From contig JAAWHG010000017.1 in the NCBI GenBank assembly GCA_022795735.1, positions 1-48,563 on the forward strand: 48,563 nt of DNA, given 5' to 3'. Positions 16,646 to 25,715 of the stretch are shown piece after piece. The position numbers and the translations under genes were made by a program. This DNA is from Oscillospiraceae bacterium. Its GTDB lineage: Bacteria > Bacillota > Clostridia > Oscillospirales > Oscillospiraceae. Every line of letters begins with the position of its first letter. Position 1 is the first letter of the stretch. The notes beneath the pieces are model-generated. The model searched no databases. It had not been told where the DNA came from and saw only the letters and a list, made by a program, of their open reading frames with translations.

Positions 16646-17893
16646 TTATTCCTCTTTTCCGGAGACGGGGACTTCCGTTTCCTTGTCATGGAGTTCCGAA
16701 ACGGTACGTATTGCGTAATAATCATCGGTCCGGATGGTTTGCCCCTTATGTTTCAGGGCGCGGTTGACCATATCGCTGATAATCATATAAATTACCGCAA
16801 AAACCGGAACACCAAGCAGCATGCCGCCAAAGCCAAAGAGTCCGCCGCCCACCGAAATGGCAACCAGAATCCAAAAGCTGGAGATGCCGACATTTTCACC
16901 GAGAATGCGGGGCCCGATGATATTGCCATCCACCTGTTGCAGAATTAACAGGAAGATGAGGAAATAGAGACACTGAAGCGGGCTATTCATCACCACCAGA
17001 ATGGCGCAGGGAACCGCGCCGATGATGGGGCCGAAGTAGGGGATGACATTGGTGATGCCGATAATAATGGCGAGCAATTCCGGGTAGGGCATCCGGAGGG
17101 CGGAGACGCCGATATAACAGAGGATGCCAATGATGATGGAGTCAATAATCTTGCCGATGATGAAGCCGTTAAAAATCCGATTGATCTGCCGGCCATGGTC
17201 CATAACGCGGTCAGCCGTTTCAGGAGAGCAGAGGGCCACTACGATTTTTTTGCTCTGTGCTAAGAACTTGTCCTTGGAGAGCAGGACGTAGATGGAAACG
17301 ATCAGTCCGATGAGCATGCTGACCAATTCACGGAACACCGCGAATACCGAGGAGGTGACCACGCCGACCACCTTCTGCGCGCTGCCGAGAAGGTTTTCAT
17401 TGAGCAGGGAATCCAGGTAATCGTAACCTTTTTCCATGACCACATCGGCAATGTTTCGAATATCGGGGTCCTCCAACAGGCTAAAGACCCATTTTTCAAC
17501 CGTTTCGTAATAGCCGGGCATCTTGTTGATGATGTCTTGAATGCTTTCGCCCACCTTGGGCGCGATGTTGTGAATTAAAAGATAGATGCCGAGGGAGGCC
17601 ACCGAGAAGGCAAAGAGCAAGCCTACGACGCGGCTGATCCGGCGGCCCGCCTTTTTCTTGAACAGCTTTTCGAGGGGGCGGCGGAGCAGCTTGTCGGCCA
17701 GCCGCACCAACGGATTGAGGAGGTAAGCGAACAGAACGCCGTATAAGATGGAGGAGGCGACCCGCAGCAGCGTGCGGACGAGCAGGGCAAAGGATGAAAG
17801 GTTGGTGAGCACCAGAATCAGGACCAGCAGGACCAGGCACACGGCGATGGTCTTTAAATGCCGTTCCTTCCTCTCATCGGTATGTTCGTTCAT
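16646..17893 (-). CDS. AI-2E family transporter (YtvI/PerM-like membrane protein)
   Basis: 415 residues. A charged N-terminus precedes paired membrane spans (about 15-60), a soluble loop with amphipathic helices (about 75-190), and a C-terminal group of spans with family blocks FIIGKIIDSIIIGILCYIG, IIGITNVIPYFGPIIGAVP and GNIIGPRILG. Members have been linked to autoinducer-2 export, sodium/proton antiport or unknown export. It is the first gene of the long minus-strand run, with aroB one base behind. Whether it moves an aromatic compound is open; the link to aro genes may be only positional. Confidence 0.88.
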   Translation of the reverse strand: MNEHTDERKERHLKTIAVCLVLLVLILVLTNLSSFALLVRTLLRVASSILYGVLFAYLLNPLVRLADKLLRRPLEKLFKKKAGRRISRVVGLLFAFSVASLGIYLLIHNIAPKVGESIQDIINKMPGYYETVEKWVFSLLEDPDIRNIADVVMEKGYDYLDSLLNENLLGSAQKVVGVVTSSVFAVFRELVSMLIGLIVSIYVLLSKDKFLAQSKKIVVALCSPETADRVMDHGRQINRIFNGFIIGKIIDSIIIGILCYIGVSALRMPYPELLAIIIGITNVIPYFGPIIGAVPCAILVVMNSPLQCLYFLIFLLILQQVDGNIIGPRILGENVGISSFWILVAISVGGGLFGFGGMLLGVPVFAVIYMIISDMVNRALKHKGQTIRTDDYYAIRTVSELHDKETEVPVSGKEE

Positions 17894-17915
17894 AAAAGAC
17901 CCTCCCTACAATTTC

Positions 17916-17955
17916 GCTACCGATATAAGGTAGCACACGGTTTCCGCCCCGTCAA
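17916..17955 (-). promoter_or_regulatory. Promoter with overlapping palindrome for the permease-aro operon
   Basis: On the minus strand TTGACG (17955-17950) is followed after 17 nt by TACCTT (17932-17927). A perfect inverted repeat, GCTACC (17916-17921) and GGTAGC (17929-17934) with a 7-nt centre, covers the -10 region. A repressor bound there would block the promoter. The poor -10 makes the promoter call tentative. The repeat itself is certain. Confidence 0.5.
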
Positions 17956-18170
17956 GGCGTACCGCTTTTTTATTTCGTTTTATTATATCATAATACCAGA
18001 AAATTTTCCAGTGGATTTTAGGACTTATTTTGGCGTCTGGACCGTCCTTCTGAACACTTGGGTAAAGAAGGAAAAAACCTTTGCAATATTTTGGGGAATT
18101 GCTGAAATTGATAAATCTATTCAAAAATAAAAGAGAGTATAGAATGCATAAACCGCAGTGAAGAACAAAT

Positions 18171-18539
18171 TTGGATACAAGATTTATTAAGTTTGATTTT
18201 AATCCTTGCAATGACGATAGATCAATAGTCGTTATCCGGTTAAATGTAATTAGTTTTGACTACGCAATGACAGGCTTGTTATTGATAATGATTTTCTATT
18301 TATACCGGAATAAGCCATGGTCAGACACAGTCATTAATACACTTTCTTATCTGCCCAAGTTCAATGGCAATAAAGGCAATCCGCTTGCATTAAAAATAGG
18401 AAATCATGCTGCCGGATTTGAAATCTTCGCTCTGCTGGCGTTACCGTTTATCTATCTTCATATCCATACAAAACTTAAAATTTTCAATTGGTTTTTCTAC
18501 ATCTATTTCCCGTTACAATTATTTTTAATTTATTTTTGA
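18171..18539 (+). pseudogene. TraX-family membrane protein, C-terminal remnant
   Basis: From about residue 30 of this frame (FDYAMTGLLLIMIFYLYRNK) to the end (FEIFALLALPFIYLHIHTK, then NWFFYIYFPLQLFLIYF) the sequence follows the last three membrane spans of TraX/acyltransferase-like proteins, whose usual ending is FFYxFYPLHL. The N-terminal two thirds is absent, and the first 30 residues look unrelated. The stretch is AT-rich, unlike both flanking genes. Only a remnant of an acquired gene is supported. The remaining parts of the 17.96-18.63 kb gap hold nothing I can assign. Confidence 0.5.
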
Positions 18540-18636
18540 TTTAATTGTTTGTTTCGTAAATTAGCAACAATAAGAACAGACGGATAGCATATTTTGAGGT
18601 GTGATAAAACCTGTCATAGAAAAGCGCGAGAAAGAT

Positions 18637-18665
18637 TTGCGAAATGTACCAAAGTGTGCTATAAT
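18637..18665 (+). promoter_or_regulatory. Sigma-A promoter of the MMPL-GLUG operon
   Basis: TTGCGA (18637-18642), 17-nt spacer, TATAAT (18660-18665), 35 nt before the ATG at 18701. Confidence 0.72.
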
Positions 18666-18700
18666 ACGTATCACCATTTTTATGAAGGGAAGACGATCCT

Positions 18701-21139
18701 ATGGAATGCGCCCAAAAGGAAAACCAGAGCTTCATGATGCGGCTGGCGACCTTTATTGTGGACAAACGAAACCTCTTTTTCCTCCTGGTCATAATTGGGG
18801 TCATTTTCACCCTTTTTTCCCGAAACTGGGTGATTGTGGAGGATGATCTGGCCGCCTATCTCCCCGCCGACTCCACGACCCGGCGGGGACTGGATGTGAT
18901 GGAGGAGCAGTTTATCACCTTCGGCTCCGCCCGGGTTATGGCGGCGAACCTCTCCCTGGACGAAGCCCGGCGGCTGGAGGAGCGTATCGCCGGTCTGGAC
19001 GGCGTACAGAGGGTGGAGTTCGACGAGACCACCGATCACTATGCCCATGCGAGCGCCCTCTTCACGATTACCTTTGATTATCCAGAGGACGACGACCGCT
19101 GCTTGGAGGCTTTAGACCGGGTCAAAGAAATACTGGCCGGACAGGACCTGTACATATCCACCGAATTAGGCAACGCGAAAAAAGAGATTATCGACCGCGA
19201 GGTCGGTATCATTATGGTGCTGGTTGCCATTATCGTGGTTGTGGTGCTGTTTTTCACGTCCCAAACCTACGCTGAGGTGCCTGTGCTGCTGTTGACCTTT
19301 GTCACCGGCATGATTCTCAACCTGGGTTCTAATTTCCTGCTGGGGAAGATTTCTTTTGTCTCCAACTCGGTCACCAGTATTTTGCAGCTTGCCCTCTCTC
19401 TTGACTACGCGGTTATTCTTTGCAACCGATTCAAAGAAGAGCACCAGACGCTTCCCATCCGGGAGGCCGCCATCACCGCTCTGAGCAAGTCGATCCCTGA
19501 GATTGGGGCCAGCTCTCTCACGACAATCGGCGGCTTGGTCGCCATGCTATTCATGCAATTCAGGCTGGGCCAGGATATGGCGATCTGTTTGATAAAGGCA
19601 ATTTTGTTTGCCTTGCTGTCTGTCTTTATAGTGATGCCGGGGCTTTTGATGCTCTTTGGGCCGCTGATTGATAAGACGCAGCACAAGAATTTCATTCCAG
19701 CCATCCCCTTTGTAGGAAAATTTGCCTACCTGACGCGGGCGGTCGTCCCGCCGCTGTTTGTGGCTGTGGTTTTGCTGGCCTTTCACTTCTCCGGCGGCTG
19801 TCCCTATGTCTACGGATACGGCAGCATTGAGACCCCCAAGCTCAACGAGACGCAGATTGCCTCCAATCTCATTGGCGACACCTTCACCTCCTCCAATCTG
19901 GTGGCGCTGATGGTGCCTGCCGGCGACTATCAGCGGGAAAAGCTGCTGCTCGACGAACTGGAGCAGTACGACGAGGTCGATTACACCATGGGTCTGACCA
20001 ATGTGGAAGCCATGGACGGCTATATGCTGGCGGACCGTCTCACACCCCGGCAATTTGCCGAGCTGGCCGACCTCGACTATGAGGCGGCGCGGGGAATCTA
20101 CACCGTTTACGCCGCTAAAAACGAGGAATACGGGCGTATTGTCGGAGATATCTCCACCTACAGCGTGCCGCTGATGGATATGTTTCTCTTTGTCTGCGAC
20201 CAGTTGGACGCGGGCTATGTCACCCTGGACCAGGCGTCCACCGACACCCTCCACGACGCCAGGGATCAAATGGTCAACGCCCGGCTCCAACTCCAGGGCG
20301 AGACATTCAGCCGGATGCTGCTCTATCTCACCCTTCCGGAGGGGGGCGACGAGACCTACGCCTTTTTGGACCTGATTCGGGAGACCGCCCAGCGCTATTA
20401 CCCAGAGGGCGAGGTATACCTTGCGGGCAACTCCACGACGGAGTACGATTTCAAGGCCTCCTTTGCCGTTGACAATACGGTTGTCAGCGTGGTTTCCATT
20501 TTAATCGTGCTGTTGGTGCTGCTGTTCACCTTCAAGTCGGTGGGGATGCCCATATTGCTGATTGTCGTAATTCAAGGCTGTATCTGGATTAACTTCGCCA
20601 TTCCCGCCTTTACCGGGACGCCCCTCTTTTTCCTGAGCTATCTGGTGGTCAGCTCTATCCAGATGGGCGCCAATATCGACTACGCCATCGTAATCGGCAG
20701 CCGGTATATGGAACTGAAAAATGAGATGGACCATAAACAGGCCATTATTGAGACGATGGACTTCGCGTTCCCGACCATTATCACATCAGGCAGCATTCTG
20801 ACAGTGGCCGGCATCCTGATTGGGCAGATGACGTCCGAGGCCGCTATTGTTGGCATCGGGCAAAGTTTGGGCCGAGGCACCATTCTCTCGATTCTGCTGG
20901 TCATGTTTGTCCTGCCTCAAATCCTTCTGCTGGGCGGGACCGTGGTGGAGAAAACCTCCTTCTCCATGCAGCACGGACTCCGGCAGCGCAGCGCATCAGG
21001 ACGCGTCCGGGTGGACGGATTGGTTCGGGGCGTGATTAACGGAACGGTCAGCGGTACGATGCACGCCATCGTGGAAGGGGATGTGCATCTCAATCTGATT
21101 ACAGGCACAACAGAGGAGGTGAGCGAAGATGCGGAATAA
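18701..21139 (+). CDS. MMPL/RND-superfamily exporter
   Basis: 812 residues arranged as two RND halves. Each has one leading span, a large extracytoplasmic domain and a group of five spans. The first half has span 1 (about 23-45), an extracellular domain (about 50-155; LSLDEARRLEERIAGLDGVQ) and spans with SFVSNSVTSILQLALSLDYA; the second has a loop of about 210 residues (380-590) and spans with the matching SIQMGANIDYAIVIGSRYM. These duplicated LSLDYA/ANIDYA blocks carry the proton-relay aspartates of MMPL pumps. Relatives export lipids, polyketides or amphipathic compounds by proton motive force. The gene overlaps the next by 11 bp, so both products are likely used together. No TetR-type regulator is adjacent. 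The substrate is unknown. Confidence 0.88.
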   Translation: MECAQKENQSFMMRLATFIVDKRNLFFLLVIIGVIFTLFSRNWVIVEDDLAAYLPADSTTRRGLDVMEEQFITFGSARVMAANLSLDEARRLEERIAGLDGVQRVEFDETTDHYAHASALFTITFDYPEDDDRCLEALDRVKEILAGQDLYISTELGNAKKEIIDREVGIIMVLVAIIVVVVLFFTSQTYAEVPVLLLTFVTGMILNLGSNFLLGKISFVSNSVTSILQLALSLDYAVILCNRFKEEHQTLPIREAAITALSKSIPEIGASSLTTIGGLVAMLFMQFRLGQDMAICLIKAILFALLSVFIVMPGLLMLFGPLIDKTQHKNFIPAIPFVGKFAYLTRAVVPPLFVAVVLLAFHFSGGCPYVYGYGSIETPKLNETQIASNLIGDTFTSSNLVALMVPAGDYQREKLLLDELEQYDEVDYTMGLTNVEAMDGYMLADRLTPRQFAELADLDYEAARGIYTVYAAKNEEYGRIVGDISTYSVPLMDMFLFVCDQLDAGYVTLDQASTDTLHDARDQMVNARLQLQGETFSRMLLYLTLPEGGDETYAFLDLIRETAQRYYPEGEVYLAGNSTTEYDFKASFAVDNTVVSVVSILIVLLVLLFTFKSVGMPILLIVVIQGCIWINFAIPAFTGTPLFFLSYLVVSSIQMGANIDYAIVIGSRYMELKNEMDHKQAIIETMDFAFPTIITSGSILTVAGILIGQMTSEAAIVGIGQSLGRGTILSILLVMFVLPQILLLGGTVVEKTSFSMQHGLRQRSASGRVRVDGLVRGVINGTVSGTMHAIVEGDVHLNLITGTTEEVSEDAE

Positions 21140-24100
21140 GTACAGGCGGGTTGTGGCCCTGTTTTTGACAATTACTCTGTGTCTCTCAGCCACCATCTCT
21201 GCCCTTGCGGCGGAGGAAAATGTGATTACCATTGCCAGCGTAGAAGAATTGCTGGACCTTTCAGACCGCTGTGCGCTGGACGCTTGGTCGCGTGGGAAGA
21301 CCGTCGTTCTCACGGCCGACTTGTCCCTCGCCAGTGTGGACTTTCTTCCCATTCCCACCTTTGCGGGAACCTTTGACGGTGGCGGACACACCATTTCCGG
21401 CCTGGACCTCTCGGGACGGGTGTCTCCAGCCGGACTGTTCGGCGTCCTACAGGAGGGCGCGGTGGTAAGGGACCTTAATCTTCAGGGTGCTGTGACTCCC
21501 TCTGGCGACAGTGGGTGTACCGGCGGCCTCGCGGGAGAAAACCGGGGCTTGATCTCACGGTGTTCTTTCTCAGGTACGGTTCAGGGCGGCATCCGTGTGG
21601 GCGGCATCTGCGGCTTGATTGGCCCTAACGGTAAGGTCGAGTACTGTACCGTCTCGGGCGGCGTCACCGGCGGGAGCATGACCGGCGGCCTCGCGGGGGA
21701 GAATCGAGGCGTAATCTCCGGCTGTGAAAACAATAGCTATATCAATGTTACAAATGTCGACCCCAGTGTGGACCTCTCCGCATTGGAGCTGTCGGCCGAT
21801 CTACTGACCCTCCGCAGTTTGGACGTTGCCAACATTGCCACAGACACCGGCGGCGTCGCGGGGTATTCCTCGGGTATGCTGCTCAGCTGTACCAACAACG
21901 GAATTGTGGGCTGCCAGCACATTGGCTACAATATAGGCGGCATCGCGGGCCGGAGCTGCGGTTTTGTGTCCGGATGCGTCAACTTCGGGCAGGTGTTTGG
22001 GCGTAAGGACGTGGGCGGCGTCGTGGGGCAGGCGGAGCCGGATATTGTCATGGATTTGTCCCAGGACACCATCGCCGTTCTCCGGGGCCAACTGGACGAT
22101 CTGGAACGTATGGTGGACCAGACGGCGGACGACGCCAAAGGAATTTCCGACGATCTGTCAAACCGTTTCGATGGCGTCAACGAGGCGCTGGACGCGGTAT
22201 CCGGTCATGCTGAAGAGTTGGCGGACCGGATGGACCGCTATGGCGAGAGTGTGGTTTCCGAGATCGACAGGGGAAGCGATATCCTGGCCGACGGGCTGGA
22301 CCGGCTGGACGGTGTCTCGGACAGCGCCGACGGTTTGTCAGAACAAATTACCAGCAGCCTGGGGACACTGGAGCAGTCGGTGCGGGAGCTGTCCGACGCC
22401 GGGGACTACACCGGCGATTTGGCGAAGAATCTGGACCTCGCGGCGGAGAGTCTGAAAAGCGCCGGAAATTCACTGGACAGCGGAACGGCTTCGCTGCGGC
22501 GCGGTCTGCACGCACTGCGAAACGCAGTGCAGGCGCTGGACAAGGATGCCGTGCGGGATGCGCTGAATGAAATTTCAGGGAGCATGGATACGCTGCTGAA
22601 TGTTTCCGGAAACCTGAACAATGCGGTGGAGCATTTGCAGGACGGAATCGCGGAGGGGGAGAACGCCTCAGACCAGGCACAGGCCGCCCTTGACACGCTG
22701 GCGGATGCGACGAACGAGTTGAGAACTGCTTCCAGGCAGAGCGAGCTTGTATTTGACGAGGCGGGAGAACTGATTGACTTTCTCTCCCAGGCGGACCCCA
22801 TACAATTCAACCGCCCCTATGAAATTCTCGGCACAGCGCCCGACGACCTGTTTGACGCGCTGAACATGTTGGGAGACCGCCTTGACGCGCTCAACGGCGC
22901 GGCTTCGTCGGGCACCCGTCTGGCCGATGATGTGCAGACCATGAACCGGAAGTTCGGCGAGATGATGGATACGTTGCTGGACGCCGCGGACGATTTGATG
23001 AATCATAACAAAGAGGACGTTTTTTCCGACACCTCCGAGGCGGATATCGACGCCGTTACCAACGGCAAAATATTTGCCTGCGCCAACGATGGCGAGGTCA
23101 ACGGCGACCTCTGCGTGGGCGGCATTGCCGGTTCCATGGCTGTGGAACACGAATTGGACCCGGAGGATGATATTCTGACCTCTAACGTTCCGGCTTACCG
23201 CAGGGCCTATGAGCTAAAGGCCATCTTGCAGGACTGCGTGAATAGAGGGACCGTCCAAAGCCGCCGCAACTGGGCTGGCGGAATCTGCGGACGAATCAGC
23301 GTAGGTCTGGCTGTCGGCTGCGAAGGCTATGGCTGGGTGTACAGTGAGGGCGGGGACTATGTAGGCGGCATCGCCGGATTTTCCAGCGGTACGGTCCGCG
23401 ACTGCTGGGCCAAGTGCACCCTCTCCGGCGTGAAGTACGCCGGTGGAATTGTAGGTGCGGCAGGTCTGGAGGGCAGCACCGAGGGCGGTGTGGTACAGGA
23501 TTGCCGCGCCTATGTCCGCGTGGAGGAGTGCGAGCAATACGCCGGTGCGATTGCCGGGGTAGAGCGCGGCGATTTTAAGGGCAATCTCTTTGTACTAGGC
23601 AGTCTGGCCGGCATTGGACGGGTCAGCCTGACGGGGAAAGCAGAACCGGTGTCCTACGCATCCCTGCTGGAAAGAAAGGCGCCCAAATCCTTCCAGGTGC
23701 TTACGCTCCGCTTCCTGGCCGACGGTCAGGTCCTGAAACAGATTCCCTTCCGCTATGGGGATTCATTGGACGGCGGCGCGTTCCCCGCGATCCCGCCGAA
23801 GGAGGGCCAGTTTGCCCGCTGGGACAGAACCGACCTCACCGCGCTCTCCTTCGACCTGGATGTTTCGGCGGTCTATACTCCTTATATCACCGCGCTGCCT
23901 TCTGCGCAAACACGCAGCGACGGTCGTCCCATTCTCTTTGCGGAGGGCCGTTTCTGTGAGGGCGATACGGTCGGCGTTGAGACCTTGGATAGGGGGTTCC
24001 TTCCCTCCGGCACGCCTCTGACTGCCCGGCGGAATTTGGAGCAACTGGGGGTTGTGCTGCCCAACGACGGCGTGGTGGTTCATACCCTGCGCTACCTCTC

Positions 24101-25664
24101 GCCCAACGGCAGCCCCGACGGCCTGGAGGTCTACGTATCCCAGGGCGAGGGCTGGCAGAAGCTGAAGACGGAGAGCGTGGGCAGCTACCTGCTCTTTGAT
24201 CTCACCGGCTCCGAGGCGGCGATTGCAATTGTCGCGCAAACCTCTCTATGGTGGATTTGGCTTCTGGCTCTGGCGGGACTGGCGACCTTACTGCTTCTGG
24301 TTTTCCTCCTGGCCCGCCGGTTTAAACGCCGCATCAAAAAAGAAAAACCCGCCTCTGACCCAAAGAAAAAGCGGCGCTGTATCCTGCTTGCAATGTGGAT
24401 TGTGTTGGGTATGATCGTCACTGCATGGATTTATCTGTCCGCTTCCGGTCTGTTGGATGGCGCGGCGGCGGTGCGGCTTTTGCAGCGCTACGCAAAACAA
24501 GACGAATTTGCCTTGGAGCTGACGGTACAGGCAGATGTGGGAGCGCAGCGGCTGAGCGGGGAGACCGAGCTGGTGCATTTTCGGGCGGAAGGGCAAGATG
24601 TAACGGCAGTCCGCCAGTTTGGGGCCTCAGTTTACTGTTCCGGCGGTCTGGTTTACCTGGAAAACGGCAATAGCTTTACCCTCGACAGCGCGGCATTTCC
24701 CGACTACGGTGCGCTGCTCGATTCGGTCAACCTGCTGTATCAGGATGGGAACATCTCTATCTTCCAGAACGGGAGCGACGCCATCTACAGTGTCAGCGCG
24801 TCGGCGGAAAATGCCGATGCCCTCCTGCGGATTCTCTTCTCGGAGGCGGGGGAGCTGATGTCTGTCGATCAGCTGAACGCCGACCTGTCCGCGAAGTCTG
24901 GGATGCTGAAGGAGCTGCGTTTCACAGCTTCTGGGTCAATGCGGGACGGCAGGCCGCTTTCCCTTACCGCCCGGTTGGAAACGCGGGATGAGTGGGAGAC
25001 GCCTGATCTCCCGGAGCCGGTCCACAAGGCCCTGGCTGCGGGTGAAACGAGGGGAGCCGGAGATTTGCTTCCCCTGCTGACAGCCTGGGGAAGACTCAAT
25101 TTAACCGATCCGCTTGCCGCTCGGCTCTCCCTCTCTGCGGACTGCGGACCGCTGGTACTGAACGACGATTTGGAGGTCTTCCGAACGTGGACGAATGGAA
25201 AGCAGGTGGTCTGTGTTCAAAAGGCGGGCCGTTCCCTCTATCTCTCGGAGGGGTCTTTGTACAGCGAGGACGGGGACTCTGTTGCAATTACAGACGCAGG
25301 GGACGCGGCAGCCCAGGCGGAACTGCTGGGGCTGGCCTACCGCCTTTGCATGCGTGGAACGGCTACCTGTAGCGAACAGGACGGCGGTACTCTCTACAGC
25401 TTGCGGCTTGGGCCGGATACCCTCTCTGAGACGGCTCGTACAGTTCTTCCGGCAGCGGAAGAGCTGGATGTGGACTTTACGGAGGGCGTTATGGAAGTCC
25501 TCGTTCGAAACGGTGCTATTGAGACAGTCCGGCTCTCATGCGGCGGAACGCTGCACCTTTTGTTCACCGACGCGTCGGCCTCTCTTTCCTGCGAGCTGCG
25601 CGTTGAGGACCGTTCCTTTGCCCTCCCAGAGGCGGTGGTTGACGCTGTATTACGTGAAAAATAA
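21129..25664 (+). CDS. Large membrane-anchored GLUG-repeat/coiled-coil surface protein, MMPL partner
   Basis: 1511 residues. Order: signal peptide (1-28); first GLUG-type beta-helix block (about 60-305, motifs such as TGGLAGENRG, VGGICG, IGGIAGRS, VGGVVGQ); coiled coil (about 308-625, heptads rich in Leu/Ala/Asp/Gly, resembling YhgE/Pip-type extracellular regions); second GLUG block (about 660-805, VGGIAGF, AGGIVGA); a beta-rich part (RFLADGQVLKQIPFRYGDSL) like small Listeria-Bacteroides repeats; span 1 (about 1038-1064); a Lys/Arg-rich linker; span 2 (about 1084-1109); and a 400-residue C-terminal region on the outer side. That last region seems to contain two similar beta-rich units (about 1115-1290 and 1325-1511). 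The start codon lies inside the MMPL gene. Function unknown; a periplasm-like adaptor, tether or cargo-handling role for the exporter is inferred. A strong terminator ends the operon. Confidence 0.85.
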   Translation: MRNKYRRVVALFLTITLCLSATISALAAEENVITIASVEELLDLSDRCALDAWSRGKTVVLTADLSLASVDFLPIPTFAGTFDGGGHTISGLDLSGRVSPAGLFGVLQEGAVVRDLNLQGAVTPSGDSGCTGGLAGENRGLISRCSFSGTVQGGIRVGGICGLIGPNGKVEYCTVSGGVTGGSMTGGLAGENRGVISGCENNSYINVTNVDPSVDLSALELSADLLTLRSLDVANIATDTGGVAGYSSGMLLSCTNNGIVGCQHIGYNIGGIAGRSCGFVSGCVNFGQVFGRKDVGGVVGQAEPDIVMDLSQDTIAVLRGQLDDLERMVDQTADDAKGISDDLSNRFDGVNEALDAVSGHAEELADRMDRYGESVVSEIDRGSDILADGLDRLDGVSDSADGLSEQITSSLGTLEQSVRELSDAGDYTGDLAKNLDLAAESLKSAGNSLDSGTASLRRGLHALRNAVQALDKDAVRDALNEISGSMDTLLNVSGNLNNAVEHLQDGIAEGENASDQAQAALDTLADATNELRTASRQSELVFDEAGELIDFLSQADPIQFNRPYEILGTAPDDLFDALNMLGDRLDALNGAASSGTRLADDVQTMNRKFGEMMDTLLDAADDLMNHNKEDVFSDTSEADIDAVTNGKIFACANDGEVNGDLCVGGIAGSMAVEHELDPEDDILTSNVPAYRRAYELKAILQDCVNRGTVQSRRNWAGGICGRISVGLAVGCEGYGWVYSEGGDYVGGIAGFSSGTVRDCWAKCTLSGVKYAGGIVGAAGLEGSTEGGVVQDCRAYVRVEECEQYAGAIAGVERGDFKGNLFVLGSLAGIGRVSLTGKAEPVSYASLLERKAPKSFQVLTLRFLADGQVLKQIPFRYGDSLDGGAFPAIPPKEGQFARWDRTDLTALSFDLDVSAVYTPYITALPSAQTRSDGRPILFAEGRFCEGDTVGVETLDRGFLPSGTPLTARRNLEQLGVVLPNDGVVVHTLRYLSPNGSPDGLEVYVSQGEGWQKLKTESVGSYLLFDLTGSEAAIAIVAQTSLWWIWLLALAGLATLLLLVFLLARRFKRRIKKEKPASDPKKKRRCILLAMWIVLGMIVTAWIYLSASGLLDGAAAVRLLQRYAKQDEFALELTVQADVGAQRLSGETELVHFRAEGQDVTAVRQFGASVYCSGGLVYLENGNSFTLDSAAFPDYGALLDSVNLLYQDGNISIFQNGSDAIYSVSASAENADALLRILFSEAGELMSVDQLNADLSAKSGMLKELRFTASGSMRDGRPLSLTARLETRDEWETPDLPEPVHKALAAGETRGAGDLLPLLTAWGRLNLTDPLAARLSLSADCGPLVLNDDLEVFRTWTNGKQVVCVQKAGRSLYLSEGSLYSEDGDSVAITDAGDAAAQAELLGLAYRLCMRGTATCSEQDGGTLYSLRLGPDTLSETARTVLPAAEELDVDFTEGVMEVLVRNGAIETVRLSCGGTLHLLFTDASASLSCELRVEDRSFALPEAVVDAVLREK

Positions 25665-25669
25665 AATTA

Positions 25670-25710
25670 ACCCGAGACCGGATGACACAGCCGGTCTCGG
25701 GTCCTTTTTT
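25670..25710 (+). terminator. Strong terminator between convergent genes
   Basis: ACCCGAGACCGG (25670-25681) pairs perfectly with CCGGTCTCGGGT (25691-25702) around a 9-nt loop; CCTTTTTT follows. The A-rich side upstream gives a U-rich tail for the minus strand, so it may also stop the metal ATPase transcript. Confidence 0.9.
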
Positions 25711-25715
25711 ACGTG

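Noticed and set aside
19547..20290. 247-codon minus-strand frame opposite the MMPL gene
   Set aside because: His/Gly/Val-rich shadow of the pump gene without a ribosome site.
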